From: Eledone cirrhosa
Taxonomy: Eukaryota; Mollusca; Cephalopoda; Octopoda; Eledonidae
Direction of reading: 5' to 3'
NCBI GenBank assembly: GCA_964016885.1
Contig: OZ024744.1
Location: forward strand, 115,671,302 to 115,735,301
Length of the DNA: 64,000 nt
The position numbers were made by a program, and so were the translations under genes. Positions 28,586 to 39,379 of the stretch are shown piece by piece. Each line of letters begins with the position of its first letter. Within the stretch, counting starts at the first letter, position 1. The notes beneath the pieces are model-generated. The model saw only the letters and a program-made list of their open reading frames with translations, was not told where the DNA came from and ran no database searches.

Positions 28586-28660
28586 CAGGATGTTCCCAAA
28601 AAATATATACACTTCAACAGCATTCTAATCAAAGTATATATACATTTTTGGGATACCCTG
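28586..28660. repeat. 75-bp hairpin with CAGGATGTTCCCAAAA-type ends
   Basis: The left arm at 28586-28614 (starting caggatgttcccaaaa) is an imperfect reverse complement of the right arm at 28632-28660 (ending tttttgggataccctg). The loop is 17 nt. Ends beginning CAGG(A/G)TG with a following CCCAAAA string resemble terminal inverted repeats of cut-and-paste DNA transposons. The element is too short for anything but a solo or very reduced non-autonomous copy. No clear target duplication is visible. Confidence 0.65.
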
Positions 28661-28886
28661 AATGTGTGTGTATGTATGTATATTGTTTAAACACACCCGA
28701 TTGTAGATCGAATACTATGTACGTCCATATATACAAAGACAAAACCTCTAGATAATACTTAGCACGCACGATATGTATAAAAATATGTGTGTGTGTATAC
28801 AACCACATATATGTGTATTTATATATATGTACATACAAGATCAAAACATTTTAGACTGTGGTATGTTACGTTCTATATACACACAT

Positions 28887-28930
<44 letters not shown>

Positions 28931-29327
28931 TTATACAGACACATAGTGTATACGTAGGTAGACAGTGACAATCAGACAGATCAAACGAACAAGCCGCATG
29001 TTTTGTTTTGTTTTTTGCTTATTTTTCCCCAAAGGAAAAAAATTGTGAACAGTAGAGGAAAAGAAAAAAACTTTTTGCGAAAACACAGAAAGGGGAAGAA
29101 TATGAAATGTGTTTAAAGGTTATAAATGATGCAGTGAACAAATAATATGGAAATAAACATTGAATATTAAGAAAGTAAGGGGCGAAAAAAGGCTGAAATT
29201 GTATTCAGCAAGTTGTGTACCTGTTGTCTGCCATAACTGCCTTCTTTAATCTGGGAGGTAGACTACAACGGGAGATAACTCAGCGCACCTTGGTATTTAA
29301 TTATTATCATTATTATATTACTTGTAA
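28661..29327. other. Intergenic DNA with TA microsatellite
   Basis: Contains GT/TA-rich stretches, a (ta)n tract at about 28888-28930, a poly-pyrimidine/purine flank at about 28995-29095 (gttttgttttg, gaaaagaaaaaaac) and otherwise unclassified AT-rich DNA. No gene is seen. Confidence 0.7.
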
Positions 29328-29500
29328 GGTCGATTGACAGTCAATAGAGCGTTGTACAGCAATATTCGTCCTGGTTATTTACATTCTGAGTTCAAATCCT
29401 GTCGAGGTTAAGTTTTACCTTTCATCCTTACGGGCGTCAATAAAATAAAGTACCTGTAATACACCGGGGTTCATGATGTTGGCCTTGTACTCAAATCAGA
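29328..29500 (+). mobile_element. tRNA-derived SINE, copy 1 of a tandem trio
   Basis: The tRNA-like head has a box-B-like gagttcaaatcctg, followed by the conserved body gttaagttttacctttcatcc, then tcaataaaataaagtacc and the tail gttggccttgtactcaaat. It is the same family as the reversed copy at 27495-27636. Point changes are spread along the length, so it is old. Confidence 0.85.
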
Positions 29501-29522
29501 AACTATTGTTATCTATGTGTGT

Positions 29523-29697
29523 GAGGGCGATGGCAGTAATCGCTAGATCACCGGACAATATACCCCGTCGAGGTTAACTTTGCCTTTCATCCTCACGGGA
29601 TCGATAAAATAGAGTACCAGTAATGCTCTAGGGTCGATTTCATCGATTTACCCCTCCCTGCCTCGAAAAAAAAAATGTTGGCCTTGTGCTTAAATCT
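29523..29697 (+). mobile_element. tRNA-derived SINE, copy 2, box B deleted
   Basis: The head gagggcgatggcagtaatcg is the A-box side of the tRNA-like region. The sequence then jumps from caccggacaatatacc to ccgtcgaggttaactttgcc, so the segment carrying box B is missing. The body cctttcatcctcacggg and tail ttggccttgtgcttaaatc are well preserved. It should not be transcriptionally competent from its own promoter. Confidence 0.85.
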
Positions 29698-29705
29698 TTA
29701 TTTTG

Positions 29706-29878
29706 TTACTTCTCAGGTTATAACGCTGCATCTGGTTATTTAGTTTTTAAGTTCAAATCATGCTCAGATCGTTGTTCCTTCCGGGGGTGGATAAAATATT
29801 ATACTTGTCAAGTACTAGGGATTGATGGGGCGGGGAGTTTCCCTTCCCCCAAATTTCTGACATAGGGCCTAAATTAGC
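29706..29878 (+). mobile_element. tRNA-derived SINE, copy 3, most diverged
   Basis: The head ctcaggttataacgctgc and box-B-like aagttcaaatcatgc are visible. The body gttccttccgggggtggataaaat is shortened by loss of part of the caaag...tttcatcc block. The tail reads catagggcctaaattag. It abuts the previous copy with the same orientation. Confidence 0.75.
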
Positions 29879-29885
29879 AGTTTTT

Positions 29886-29940
29886 ATCTGTGTGTGTGTG
29901 TGTGTACGTGTGTACGTGTGTGCGTGCATGTGTGTGTGTT
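29886..29940. repeat. GT microsatellite
   Basis: A (gt)n tract interrupted by acgtg and gcgtgcatg directly downstream of the third SINE copy. Confidence 0.9.
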
Positions 29941-30436
29941 TTGAATATATAATTCTTATTTGGATTATCAGTTTATTCGCTTATTTGACAATAGCCTTCG
30001 CTCTCAGTTTGACCAACTACAACATTCGTTTCGATAACATTATCTAGATTAAAAACTAGATCTATCTATTGATTTATTTTATATATTGTGTTGGTTTGAT
30101 AAGTAATCAAACATGATTTCTGTTTACATAAATTATCAAAACATTAACAATTTGCAACGGAGAAGTAATCAGAGAAAAGAGGAAAAGAAAAAGAAAGGAA
30201 AGCGACAAGCAGAAAGAAAAGTTGAGGGAGAATGCCTGCACACTCAATCAGACGTCCCAAGAGGCGGTGGAGTTTCAATCTAATTCACATTTAGGCAAGC
30301 CAACACACTGGTCTTCACAGGTGGTCATCATTATCTTATCTATTGCTCAACGGGACTGTAGTGTGTGGGGGGGGGTCAACGGTCCCAGAGGCGTCATTGT
30401 GCATAGAGCTGACTCAGTGCTGTAACAAGTTGAAGG
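29941..30436. other. Unclassified intergenic DNA
   Basis: AT-rich, with a purine-rich stretch at about 30165-30230. A 67-codon open frame at 30222-30425 has no recognisable domain and lies where composition simply lacks stops. I see no gene. Confidence 0.6.
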
Positions 30437-33400
30437 TTCTCCTGGTTGAATAGTCAGATAGTGGGGCTGTCATCTCTAAGATGAGCTGATCTCCTGGCTA
30501 ATAGTCAGATGGTGGGCCTGTCATCTCTGAGATGAGCTGATCTCCTGGCTAATAGTCAGATGGTGGGGCTGTCATCTCTGAGATGAGCTGAACTCCTGGC
30601 TAATAGTCTGATGGTGGGGCTGTCATCTCTGAGATGAGCTGATCTCCTGGCTAATAGTCTGATGGTGGGGCTGTCATCTCTGAGATGAGCTGATCTCCTG
30701 GCTAATAGTCTGATGGTGGGGCTGTCATCTCTGAGATGAGCTGATCTCCTGGCTAATAGTCTGATGGTGGGGCTGTCATCTCTGAGATGAGCTGATCTCC
30801 TGGCTCAATAGTCTGATGGTGGGGCTGTCATCTCTGAGATGAGCTGATCTCCTGGCTAATAGTCAGATGGTGGGGCTGTCATCTCTGAGATGAGCTGACC
30901 TTCTGGCTCAATAGTCAGATGGTGGGGCTGTCATCTCTGAGATGAGCTGATCTCCTGGCTAATAGTCAGATGGTGGGGCTGTCATCTCTGAGATGAGCTG
31001 ATCTCCTGGCTAATAGTCTGATGGTGGGGCTGTCATCTCTGAGATGAGCTGATCTCCTGGCTAATAGTCTGATGGTGGGGCTGTCATCTCTGAGATGAGC
31101 TGATCTCCTGGCTAATAGTCTGATGGTGGGGCTGTCATCTCTGAGATGAGCTGATCTCCTGGCTCAATAGTCTGATGGTGGGGCTGTCATCTCTGAGATG
31201 AGCTGATCTCCTGGCTAATAGTCTGATGGTGAGGCTGTCATCTCTGAGATGAGCTGATCTCCTGGCTAATAGTCTGATGGTGGGGCTGTCATCTCTGAGA
31301 TGAGCTGATCTCCTGGCTAATAGTCTGATGGTGGGGCTGTCATCTCTGAGATGAGCTGATCTCCTGGCTAATAGTCTGATGGTGGGGCTGTCATCTCTGA
31401 GATGAGCTGATCTCCTGGCTAATAGTCTGATGGTGGGGCTGTCATCTCTGAGATGAGCTGATCTCCTGGCTAATAGTCTGATGGTGGGGCTGTCATCTCT
31501 GAGATGAGCTGATCTCCTGGCTCAATAGTCTGATGGTGGGGCTGTCATCTCTGAGATGAGCTGATCTCCTGGCTAATAGTCTGATGGTGAGGCTGTCATC
31601 TCTGAGATGAGCTGATCTCCTGGCTCAATAGTCTGATGGTGGGGCTGTCATCTCTGAGATGAGCTGATCTCCTGGCTAATAGTCAGATGGTGGGGCTGTC
31701 ATCTCTGAGATGAGCTGATCTCCTGGCTCAATAGTCTGATGGTGAGGCTGTCATCTCTGAGATGAGCTGATCTCCTGGCTAATAGTCTGATGGTGAGGCT
31801 GTCATCTCTGAGATGAGCTGACCTCCTGGCTAATAGTCTGATGGTGAGGCTGTCATCTCTGAGATGAGCTGATCTCCTGGCTAATAGTCTGATAGTGGGG
31901 CTGTCATCTCTGAGATGAGCTGACCTCCTGGCTAATAGTCAGATGGTGGGGCTGTCATCTCTGAGATGAGCTGACCTTCTGGCTCAATAGTCAGATGGTG
32001 GGGCTGTCATCTCTGAGATGAGCTGATCTCCTGGCTAATAGTCAGATGGTGGGGCTGTCATCTCTGAGATGAGCTGATCTCCTGGCTAATAGTCTGATGG
32101 TGGGGCTGTCATCTCTGAGATGAGCTGACCTTCTGGCTCAATAGTCAGATGGTGGGGCTGTCATCTCTGAGATGAGCTGATCTCCTGGCTAATAGTCAGA
32201 TGGTGGGGCTGTCATCTCTGAGATGAGCTGACCTCCTGGCTAATAGTCTGATGGTGAGGCTGTCATCTCTGAGATGAGCTGACCTCCTGGCTAATAGTCT
32301 GATGGTGGGGCTGTCATCTCTGAGATGAGCTGACCTCCTGGCTAATAGTCTGATAGTGGGGCTGTCATCTCTGAGATGAGCTGATCTCCTGGCTAATAGT
32401 CAGATGGTGGGGCTGTCATCTCTGAGATGAGTTGATCTCCTGGCTAATAGTCTGATAGTGGGGCTGTCATCTCTGAGATGAGCTGATCTCCTGGCTAATA
32501 GTCTGATGGTGGGGCTGTCATCTCTGAGATGAGCTGACCTCCTGGCTAATAGTCTGATAGTGGGGCTGTCATCTCTGAGATGAGCTGACCTCCTGGCTAA
32601 TAGTCTGATGGTGAGGCTGTCATCTCTGAGATGAGCTGATCTCCTGGCTAATAGTCTGATAGTGGGGCTGTCATCTCTGAGATGAGCTGATCTCCTGGCT
32701 AATAGTTTGATGGTGAGGCTGTCATCTCTGAGATGAGCTGACCTCCTGGCTAATAGTCTGATGGTGGGGCTGTCATCTCTGAGATGAGCTGACCTCCTGG
32801 CTAATAGTCTGATAGTGGGGCTGTCATCTCTGAGATGAGCTGACCTCCTGGCTAATAGTCTGATGGTGGTGCTGTCATCTCTGAGATGAGCTGATCTCCT
32901 GGCTAATAGTCTGATAGTGGGGCTGTCATCTCTGAGATGAGCTGACCTCCTGGCTAATAGTCTGATAGTGGGGCTGTCATCTCTGAGATGAGCTGACCTC
33001 CTGGCTAATAGTCTGATGGTGGGGCTGTCATCTCTGAGATGAGCTGATCTCCTGGCTAATAGTCTGATGGTGGGGCTGTCATCTCTGAGATGAGCTGACC
33101 TCCTGGCTAATAGTCTGATGGTGGGGCTGTCATCTCTGAGATGAGCTGATCTCCTGGCTCAATAGTCAGATGGTGGGGCTGTCATCTCTGAGATGAGCTG
33201 ATCTCCTGGCTAATAGTCTGATGGTGGGGCTGTCATCTCTGAGATGAGCTGATCTCCTGGCTAATAGTCTGATAGTGAGGCTGTCATCTCTGAGATGAGC
33301 TGATCTCCTGGCTAATAGTCTGATGGTGAGGCTGTCATCTCTGAGATGAGCTGACCTCCTGGCTAATAGTCTGATGGTGAGGCTGTCATCTCTGAGATGA

Positions 33401-33688
33401 GCTGATCTCCTGGCTAATAGTCTGATGGTGGGGCTGTCATCTCTGAGATGAGCTGATCTCCTGGCTCAATAGTCTGATGGTGGGGCTGTCATCTCTGAGA
33501 TGAGCTGATCTCCTGGCTCAATAGTCAGATGGTGGGGCTGTCATCTCTGAGATGAGCTGATCTCCTGGCTAATGGTCTGATGGTGGGGCTGTCATCTCTG
33601 AGATGAGCTGATCTCCTGGCTAATAGTCTGATGGTGGGGCTGTCATCTCTGAGATGAGCTGACCTCCTGGCTCAATATTCTGACCCAT
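30437..33688. repeat. 51/52-bp minisatellite, about 63 copies
   Basis: The unit runs agtctgatggtggggctgtc, then atctctgagatgagctga, then tctcctggctaat, for 51 bp; a ctcaat variant adds one base. Other variable sites are cagatgg/ctgatgg/ctgatag, ggtgggg/ggtgagg and gatctcc/gacctcc/gaccttc. Each unit contains the 15-nt palindrome tcatctctgagatga (7-bp arms around one base). Variant combinations repeat in blocks, indicating segmental amplification. One further unit lies outside the array at 35194-35250. Confidence 0.97.
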
Positions 33689-33904
33689 AATGGAATACTC
33701 CTATGTTTTACCGGCAAAGATTCGAAACCGAATCTGCGCTTTCCCGCCTCTGGGACAATCTATCGTTGGAAGTTTTCACTATTATCCTGTCAAAACAACG
33801 ATGATAAATGTACATTCCATTTGACCTGTGACCTCAACCCCTTGGGAGATGCTAACCACAGGTCAGACCATAGATCAACCTCATATATCCATCCTTCTTG
33901 CTTT
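33689..33904. other. Left flank of the insertion next to the 51-bp array
   Basis: About 215 bp starting tgacccataatggaatactc that separates the last array unit from the dispersed repeat. No family is recognised. It may be part of the same inserted LTR-type element as 34689-35193, but no matching terminal repeat is visible. Confidence 0.45.
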
Positions 33905-34688
33905 AGCACTTACTAGCAGTAAAGCCCGGCGTTGCTCGGGGTCGCTCAGTAGCTGTGTTAAAGTTACAATGTTAAGTTTCTTTATTGGCTTAAAAACTGT
34001 AGTGTCTACTGTGCAGACTTGCATGTGGTGTTTTTGATTAATATTCCCTCAACCAACAATATGCCTTATGAAGTTAAGAAAACATAACGATAACCCGAAT
34101 GTTATAACAAAAGAGGATGCTGGGGATAAAAACTGCACTGGTTATTTATTAACAAAGATCGAAAATGTAAACACTGCAACGCAGAGAAAAACATTAGCGT
34201 AACCAAATTATCAGTTATGTCTGTCTGCACGCTTATATCACCTCTCTGCACGACTATCTGTCTGCACGCCTGAAATATTTGCTTGTTTTACGTAGTCTTT
34301 AAATAGACTTGTTTTCAAGTAAAAATATTGTTTTAAAATGCTTTTAAATGGAAATGAAGCAAAACGGAAGCTTAGTGTTCGAATGTTCGTGTATTGTGTT
34401 AATGTCATTTTAAACGCTGAGAAAGCCAGCGTAATTTTTTACGTAAGACGCTCAATGTAAACAGAACAAAGGGAAATAACTGATAACTTACGCTCAAAAA
34501 TCGATACATTATATTCGATTTCGTCACATAGGGCGGGTCAATTTGAAAATTTTTTTTTCCGATGTCTTCGCTAGGGCTCAATGTACAAGTATAGCAATTT
34601 CGGTGCAATTCCGTGAGAGATTCTAAGAGGAGATGTGTGCCAAAAATCGATAGACAGACAGACAACCACAGTTTTATATATATAGAAG
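33905..34688 (+). mobile_element. Dispersed repeat beginning actagcagtaaagcccggcg
   Basis: It begins actagcagtaaagcccggcg followed by ttgctcgggg and ends with aatcgatagacagacagaca, then a ttatatatatagaagat terminus. From general knowledge, sequences with a GCCCGGCGTTGCTCGGG start and a cagacagaca...ttatatatatagaa end are widely dispersed in cephalopod and other invertebrate genomes. The element class is uncertain. Internal open frames have no recognisable domain. Confidence 0.6.
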
Positions 34689-35193
34689 ATTATAAATACA
34701 GGGAGTTAAGGAACCATAGAGTTCAGAATCGAAGCAGCAGTCAACAGACAATAAGCAATGTAGACATTAGCAGGCCTTTCATCCTATCTTTCTCCTGGCC
34801 CTTACTGGCTTACCCTCTCAGCCAGACAGCCAGTCATACCGGCCTGAGAGATTGACCATTACTACAATGAGAATAAGATACTCTAAGAATAGGCACACAC
34901 ACATGCATAGAAAGTTCATATTGTTATATTATACTCTCATCCTATTCTACCTGTAATATTGTATCTGCAAGACACAACCCAACTTATATACTATATATTC
35001 TTCTCTGATACATGCATTTACGTAGCTCGTACTGCTACCAATTTACTGTACAGATATATTCATGTCATAAAGTTTATTACTCAGTGTTCAAGTCGATTAT
35101 TGTTATTATAAAATAAACATTGTTAACAACTCAATCATGGCATTATTCTTTTCATCAAAACTACCACACAAAGACTACCACCTATCCGTTACA
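34689..35193 (-). mobile_element. LTR-like terminal segment (minus strand)
   Basis: Read on the minus strand it starts TGTAACGGATAGGTGG directly at the boundary with the 51-bp unit. It carries a TATA-like tatataagttggg near 34985 and a polyadenylation-like aataaa reading. TG-initiated, TGTAACGG-type starts are common for Ty3/gypsy LTRs. No second LTR, primer binding site or gag-pol reading frame is present, so this is at best a solo or truncated LTR. The inner end is not clear. Confidence 0.5.
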
Positions 35194-35250
35194 GACCTCC
35201 TGGCTCAAAAGTCTGATGGTGGGTCTGTCACCTCTGAGATGAGCTGACTG
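35194..35250 (+). repeat. Isolated unit of the 51-bp minisatellite
   Basis: Reads gacctcctggctcaaaagtc followed by tgatggtgggtctgtcacct, a diverged single unit 1.5 kb away from the array end at 33688. Its palindrome is broken by a t-to-c change. It most simply marks the far side of an insertion that split the array. Confidence 0.85.
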
Positions 35251-37159
35251 CGGCTAACCATTCGTCTGGAACATCCCCAGGAGAGCAGCCCACCAAGGGT
35301 GGCCCTACCAGGAGCAAAGCTCTTGACTGTAATGTTCTCTTGGATCTACAAAACACACAGCCGCCTCACCAATACAAGGCCAGACCTCGGGGTGGGTGGG
35401 GGCTGCAGTTTATAGAAAGACTATAGTAGTGGAATAACCAAGCACCTTGCAGGTATCACAAAATAGTTTGGTATGAATGGGTGATAACGTGGCTAAAACA
35501 TCAGAATAACCAAACACCCTCCTCGACATAATATTTCAGTATGGTGAGCTGCCAACAATGACAAGAATCTCATTGTCAGCAACCCAATTTCCCCAAACAT
35601 CTTGAAGACTTCTCATAGAGTCATCCCCCCATCGAAGGTGAAGCATGTACAAAGTTCTTGTTCCAGACTTCCCAATCTCCCATTGCAGCAAGAAGATCTG
35701 TCCAGTGAAGCCAATGTCCTTCACCAACAGTATCTTGATGGTTATGTTTGGGCATCCTACTATAGGCTGAAAAAATAGTTTGCTGATAATTCCTGGTATT
35801 TTAGAATTTTATACCAATCAGCTTTGGATGCAGGAATCCTCACTGTTGCCACATCATCCAGGATGTGGGAAGGAGCAAAAGTGTTGCTAGCTCTGGCATC
35901 ACAAATGAGACATCTACCTCTTACTCATAGGCATAAGGTAAGACCGTCTGACCTCTTTCTATCAACCCTGGATAGATTGTCTGCCCACAGAATTGTGGGG
36001 ATATTAACATGAACCAGGATCCTCTTAGTAATAAGGCTCAACTTGGTATGACAAGTGGAGTAATCTGCATTCAGGCAGCAAGACTCATAGGGGTCAAGAG
36101 ACCTGCTACAACAACATTGAGACCCCCACAGACATCAGTCCCAACTGTGAACTCAATGGAGATTTGGAACTCATCCAGACTACATAGGCCATCAACCCAG
36201 TTCCTCCAAAATTTTCTTTCCTCTGATTACTTTCTTTCTCTTCATTCTTCATCTTTTGATAATTACCTTGACTACTAAATTCTCGGAACGCTACCCAACA
36301 GCTAAATATTATATAATAAAGAAAGCAGGAGTTGTCAAATCTTCCCCTGAGCATTCTCAGCAAATATATTCACTCTATGTTTGTGCGTCGATCTTTTCCT
36401 CCCGTAATATTTTAACATTCTCTTCCTATTCTTCATCACACTCTTACTTATCTCTCTATTTCTTTTCTGAGGCTACCACAGTGCTCAATATCTTCCTTAC
36501 CTCTTTTTGCTTCTTATTGCAAGTTTTTCCGTTTCCATTTTGGTCACCTTGTCATCTTGTCACCTTATCATCTTGTCACCTTGTCATATCCTCTTTACTT
36601 TATCATCAGTTACTTTTATTGTTTTGCGACACTATTTATTTTAGCATCTCTTGGCAGTGACGGTTGACTGCATTTCTCACATATCTTACAGAACATAGCT
36701 AATGGGTAACTTATACTGAACTCAGTTTCAAAACAATTCTATATATTAATGGTGGCAATGTATTTGTTTTGCAAGGTTTTTCATGTGAAATCATGTGTTG
36801 AAACAGATATGTTTAACTGTTGGTCAATCAATGATAAACATTGATTGCCAGCTAAATTATTTGTAAAAATATAAAAATATACTGAAGTGAAAACCAAACC
36901 AAACAGGGAGTGTGTTTTACTACTTTTCTTGGCAATATTAGGACAACATGACCCTCGCCAAATATAACAATATATATTCAGTTAAAGTTAAAGTGTTCTA
37001 AGCTGAAGGCTCATCAGGTTGGTGCTTATCCCCAATTTCCTTGACATTAAGGAACTGAGGATACAAGACTCTCTCTGGATAGAATGAGTACAAGATTCTC
37101 CATGGACAGGATGCTGGTCTATTGCAGGATTAATTCCCCAGATACTACTGGTACTCACT
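35251..37159. other. Unclassified 1.9-kb region, no recognised gene
   Basis: The region has ordinary complexity. A minus-strand frame of 63 codons at 35727-35536 and plus-strand frames at 35824-36012, 36009-36278 and 36256-36660 are visible, but none shows a domain I can name and each is bounded by stops without splice-site logic I can defend. A small tandem of cacctt(g/a)tcatcttgt occurs at about 36547-36590. It could be the wreck of an old element or an unrecognised host intron. Confidence 0.5.
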
Positions 37160-37292
37160 CACCTCAGTATACTGGAGCAATGTGAAATAAAGTGTTTTGC
37201 TCAAGAACACAACACACAACACAATCCAGGAATCAAACTGACAACATTACAATTGTATATTAAATACCCTAACCATTAGGCCATGTATTGCC
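37160..37292 (-). mobile_element. SINE 5' head, reversed and diverged
   Basis: The string tactggagcaatgtgaaataa followed by agtgttttgctcaag matches the reversed 5' body of the SINEs at 43430-43582 and 44250-44374. A reversed box-B-like caggaatcaaactgacaac and reversed box-A-like ctaaccattaggccatg follow. The 3' part of the element is absent or too diverged to see. Confidence 0.75.
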
Positions 37293-37445
37293 CTATTTTA
37301 TCTCTGTATTTACAGTTTATACATATTTTTAACTTTCCTTTTTTTAATTGTTGTATTCTTATTGTTTTGCCTATGGCAACTTCTTTTTCCGTCTTTTAAG
37401 GGTCTTCACCCTATTTTATAAGTTATTTTTTATGGCATTTCTGCA

Positions 37446-38660
37446 TTCAAAAGGTCTTAAAATCAACCTGGCAAAGACTAAAGTCCTAGTAAGTAGTAAA
37501 GAAAACAGGGCACAGATCACCTTCGGGAAATTGCCCTGCTCAATGTGCAGAAAAAGAGTAAGTAGAAATTCCATTCTATGTACCAAATGCAAGCAATTGG
37601 TACATATGAGATGTAGTGGGATCTCAGGCAGACTAACAAAGATTGTAGGTTTTACTTGTGGCAGGTGCACAGGGGCAGTAAGTAGCAAGAACCCTCAGGA
37701 TACAATCCCCTACCACTTCTTTAGAGCCCAGAGGGCTCTATAGAAGTGGTAGATAGTTTCTGTTACCTGGGTGTCCAAATCAATAATGGGGGAGGGTGTT
37801 CTGAAGGCACAGTAACCATAGTGAGATCGGGCTGGAGAAAGTTCAGGGATCTACTACTGTTACTAATTACAAAAGGTTTTTCTCTTAAAATGAAAGGCAG
37901 ACTGTATGATGCATGTATACAAACAACTATGTTGCACAGCAGTGAAACCTGGGCACTGTGGACTGAGGACCTAAGAAGATTGGAAAGAAATGAAGCCTCC
38001 ATACTTCGCTGGATGTGGAATAACAATATACGTGGACGGCAAAGTATAAATACACTGCATGAGAAATTAGGCTTAAGAAGGATCAGTTGTTGCATGCAGG
38101 AGAAGAGATTGTGTTGGTATGGACATGTGATGTGTATGAAGGATGACAGCTGTATAATAAGGTGCAGAGCGCTTAAAGTCGATGGTAGCCATGGTGTGAG
38201 CAGGCCTAGGAAGACTTGGGATGAAGTAATAAAAGCTGACCTTGCATAATTACACCTCACTAAGGCAATGACACAGGACCGTGACCTCTGGTGCTATGCA
38301 GTTTTATGGATGAGGCTTATACCTATTAGGCAACGCCTTTTATCCCCTCTCATCCACCTCCCTTAGAGGTAACCATACCTCCTCTATTACTCTGACCACA
38401 TCTTTTTCCTTCAAGCCCCTCCATTCTCCCTAGTCCCCACTGTGTTGTCAGTGACACAACAAAGGTGCCCATTCCACACTATAAAGTGATCGTGTAGGTA
38501 TCACGACAAAAGCACCCAGCCCCACACTGTCAATGTGGTTGGTGTTAGGAAGGGCATCCAGCCGTAGAAAACCAGCCAGAAACTTGCCTCTAATTGGGAC
38601 AAACCCGTCTAACCCATGCTAGAGTGGAAGATAGATGTTAATCGATGACAACGATGATGT
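37446..38660 (+). mobile_element. 5'-truncated LINE (RT C-terminus, PHD-like finger, 3' UTR)
   Basis: A dead copy of a non-LTR retrotransposon. It begins inside the last RT motif with SKGLKINLAKTKVLVSSKE. It then encodes a cysteine/histidine cluster with spacing C-X2-C-X10-C-X2-C-X4-H-X2-C-X14-C-X2-C (CSMC, CTKC, H..C, CGRC), then SFCYLG, LKMKGRLYD, ETWALW, RRLERNEASILRW, a YGHVM motif and GVSRPRKTWDEVIKADL. The frame changes between the finger and the CYLG segment at about 37700-37740, and a taa stop replaces sense codons after the KADLA string at about 38247. The UTR from about 38440 shares gttaggaagggcatccag and aacccatgctag with the short elements, ending gatgacaacgatgatg. The same module recurs at 40100-40575, 48950-49612 and 49670-51400. 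Confidence 0.88.
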
Positions 38661-38699
38661 GGCTTAGATTAAAGAATTGGATTATAAGTGGAAATATCC

Positions 38700-39290
38700 A
38701 CTTAAGACATCGATATCAAGATATGGAACAGTTCAATCTATAATAATCAACAGTAATTATGTGAATGAAAATACTCCAGCATGGTGAAGCATTGTGTACT
38801 ATCAGGATAATTGAAGATAAAAGTAGTACAGAGAACAATATAACTAAAGCTTTACTCCCTGGGGTGAAAACAGGAGAGATACACAGTGATATACATATGG
38901 AAGATACTGGAAGGGTATACTGGAACTTTAGCATTGAAGACAGGACCAACCCACGAACAGGATGTCACTGTGTAGAGTTAAAGGTCCCATCCTTCATATC
39001 AAGAATTAGGATCACATACTGCAATAGCCTGGGGTTCAAGGGCCCCCAGCTTTTTAATAAGCTGACAAACACATTTACATGGTGTACATTTAGATGTTTA
39101 CAAGAGGCATCTCAACATTCTACTGACCAAGATCCCAGATGAACCCATAGCATGAGGTGAAACACAAACAAGAGCAGCAGCAACAAACTCCCTTTTGTAT
39201 CTATGGCCAACCAGGGAAGGCTGGCTATAGAAAGTATTGCATCAATGGCAATGCCCCAGCATGGCCTCAGCTGGAACATGTAATAGTATA
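38700..39290 (+). pseudogene. C-terminal fragment of a second LINE type
   Basis: An open frame at 38765-39142 ends with NSLGFKGPQLFNKLTN, and a shifted frame from about 39085 continues with DVYKRHLNILLTKIPDEP, a stop, then GETQTRAAATNSL. The order GP.LFN.LP, then a K.HLD/N helix, then IPDEP, then RAAATNSL is, from general knowledge, the extreme C-terminus of LINE-type polyproteins common in cephalopods. The frameshift and stop show it is dead. No RT catalytic region is present here. Confidence 0.65.
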
Positions 39291-39379
39291 ATAGAGCAAA
39301 GAAAAAATTAGCCTAAAATATATATCAAATGAACATCTAATTTCTACATCTGTTTTTATTAGTGTAGATAAGAACACAA

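Noticed and set aside
30222..30425. 67-codon frame upstream of the 51-bp array
   Set aside because: No domain, no start context and no conservation evidence.
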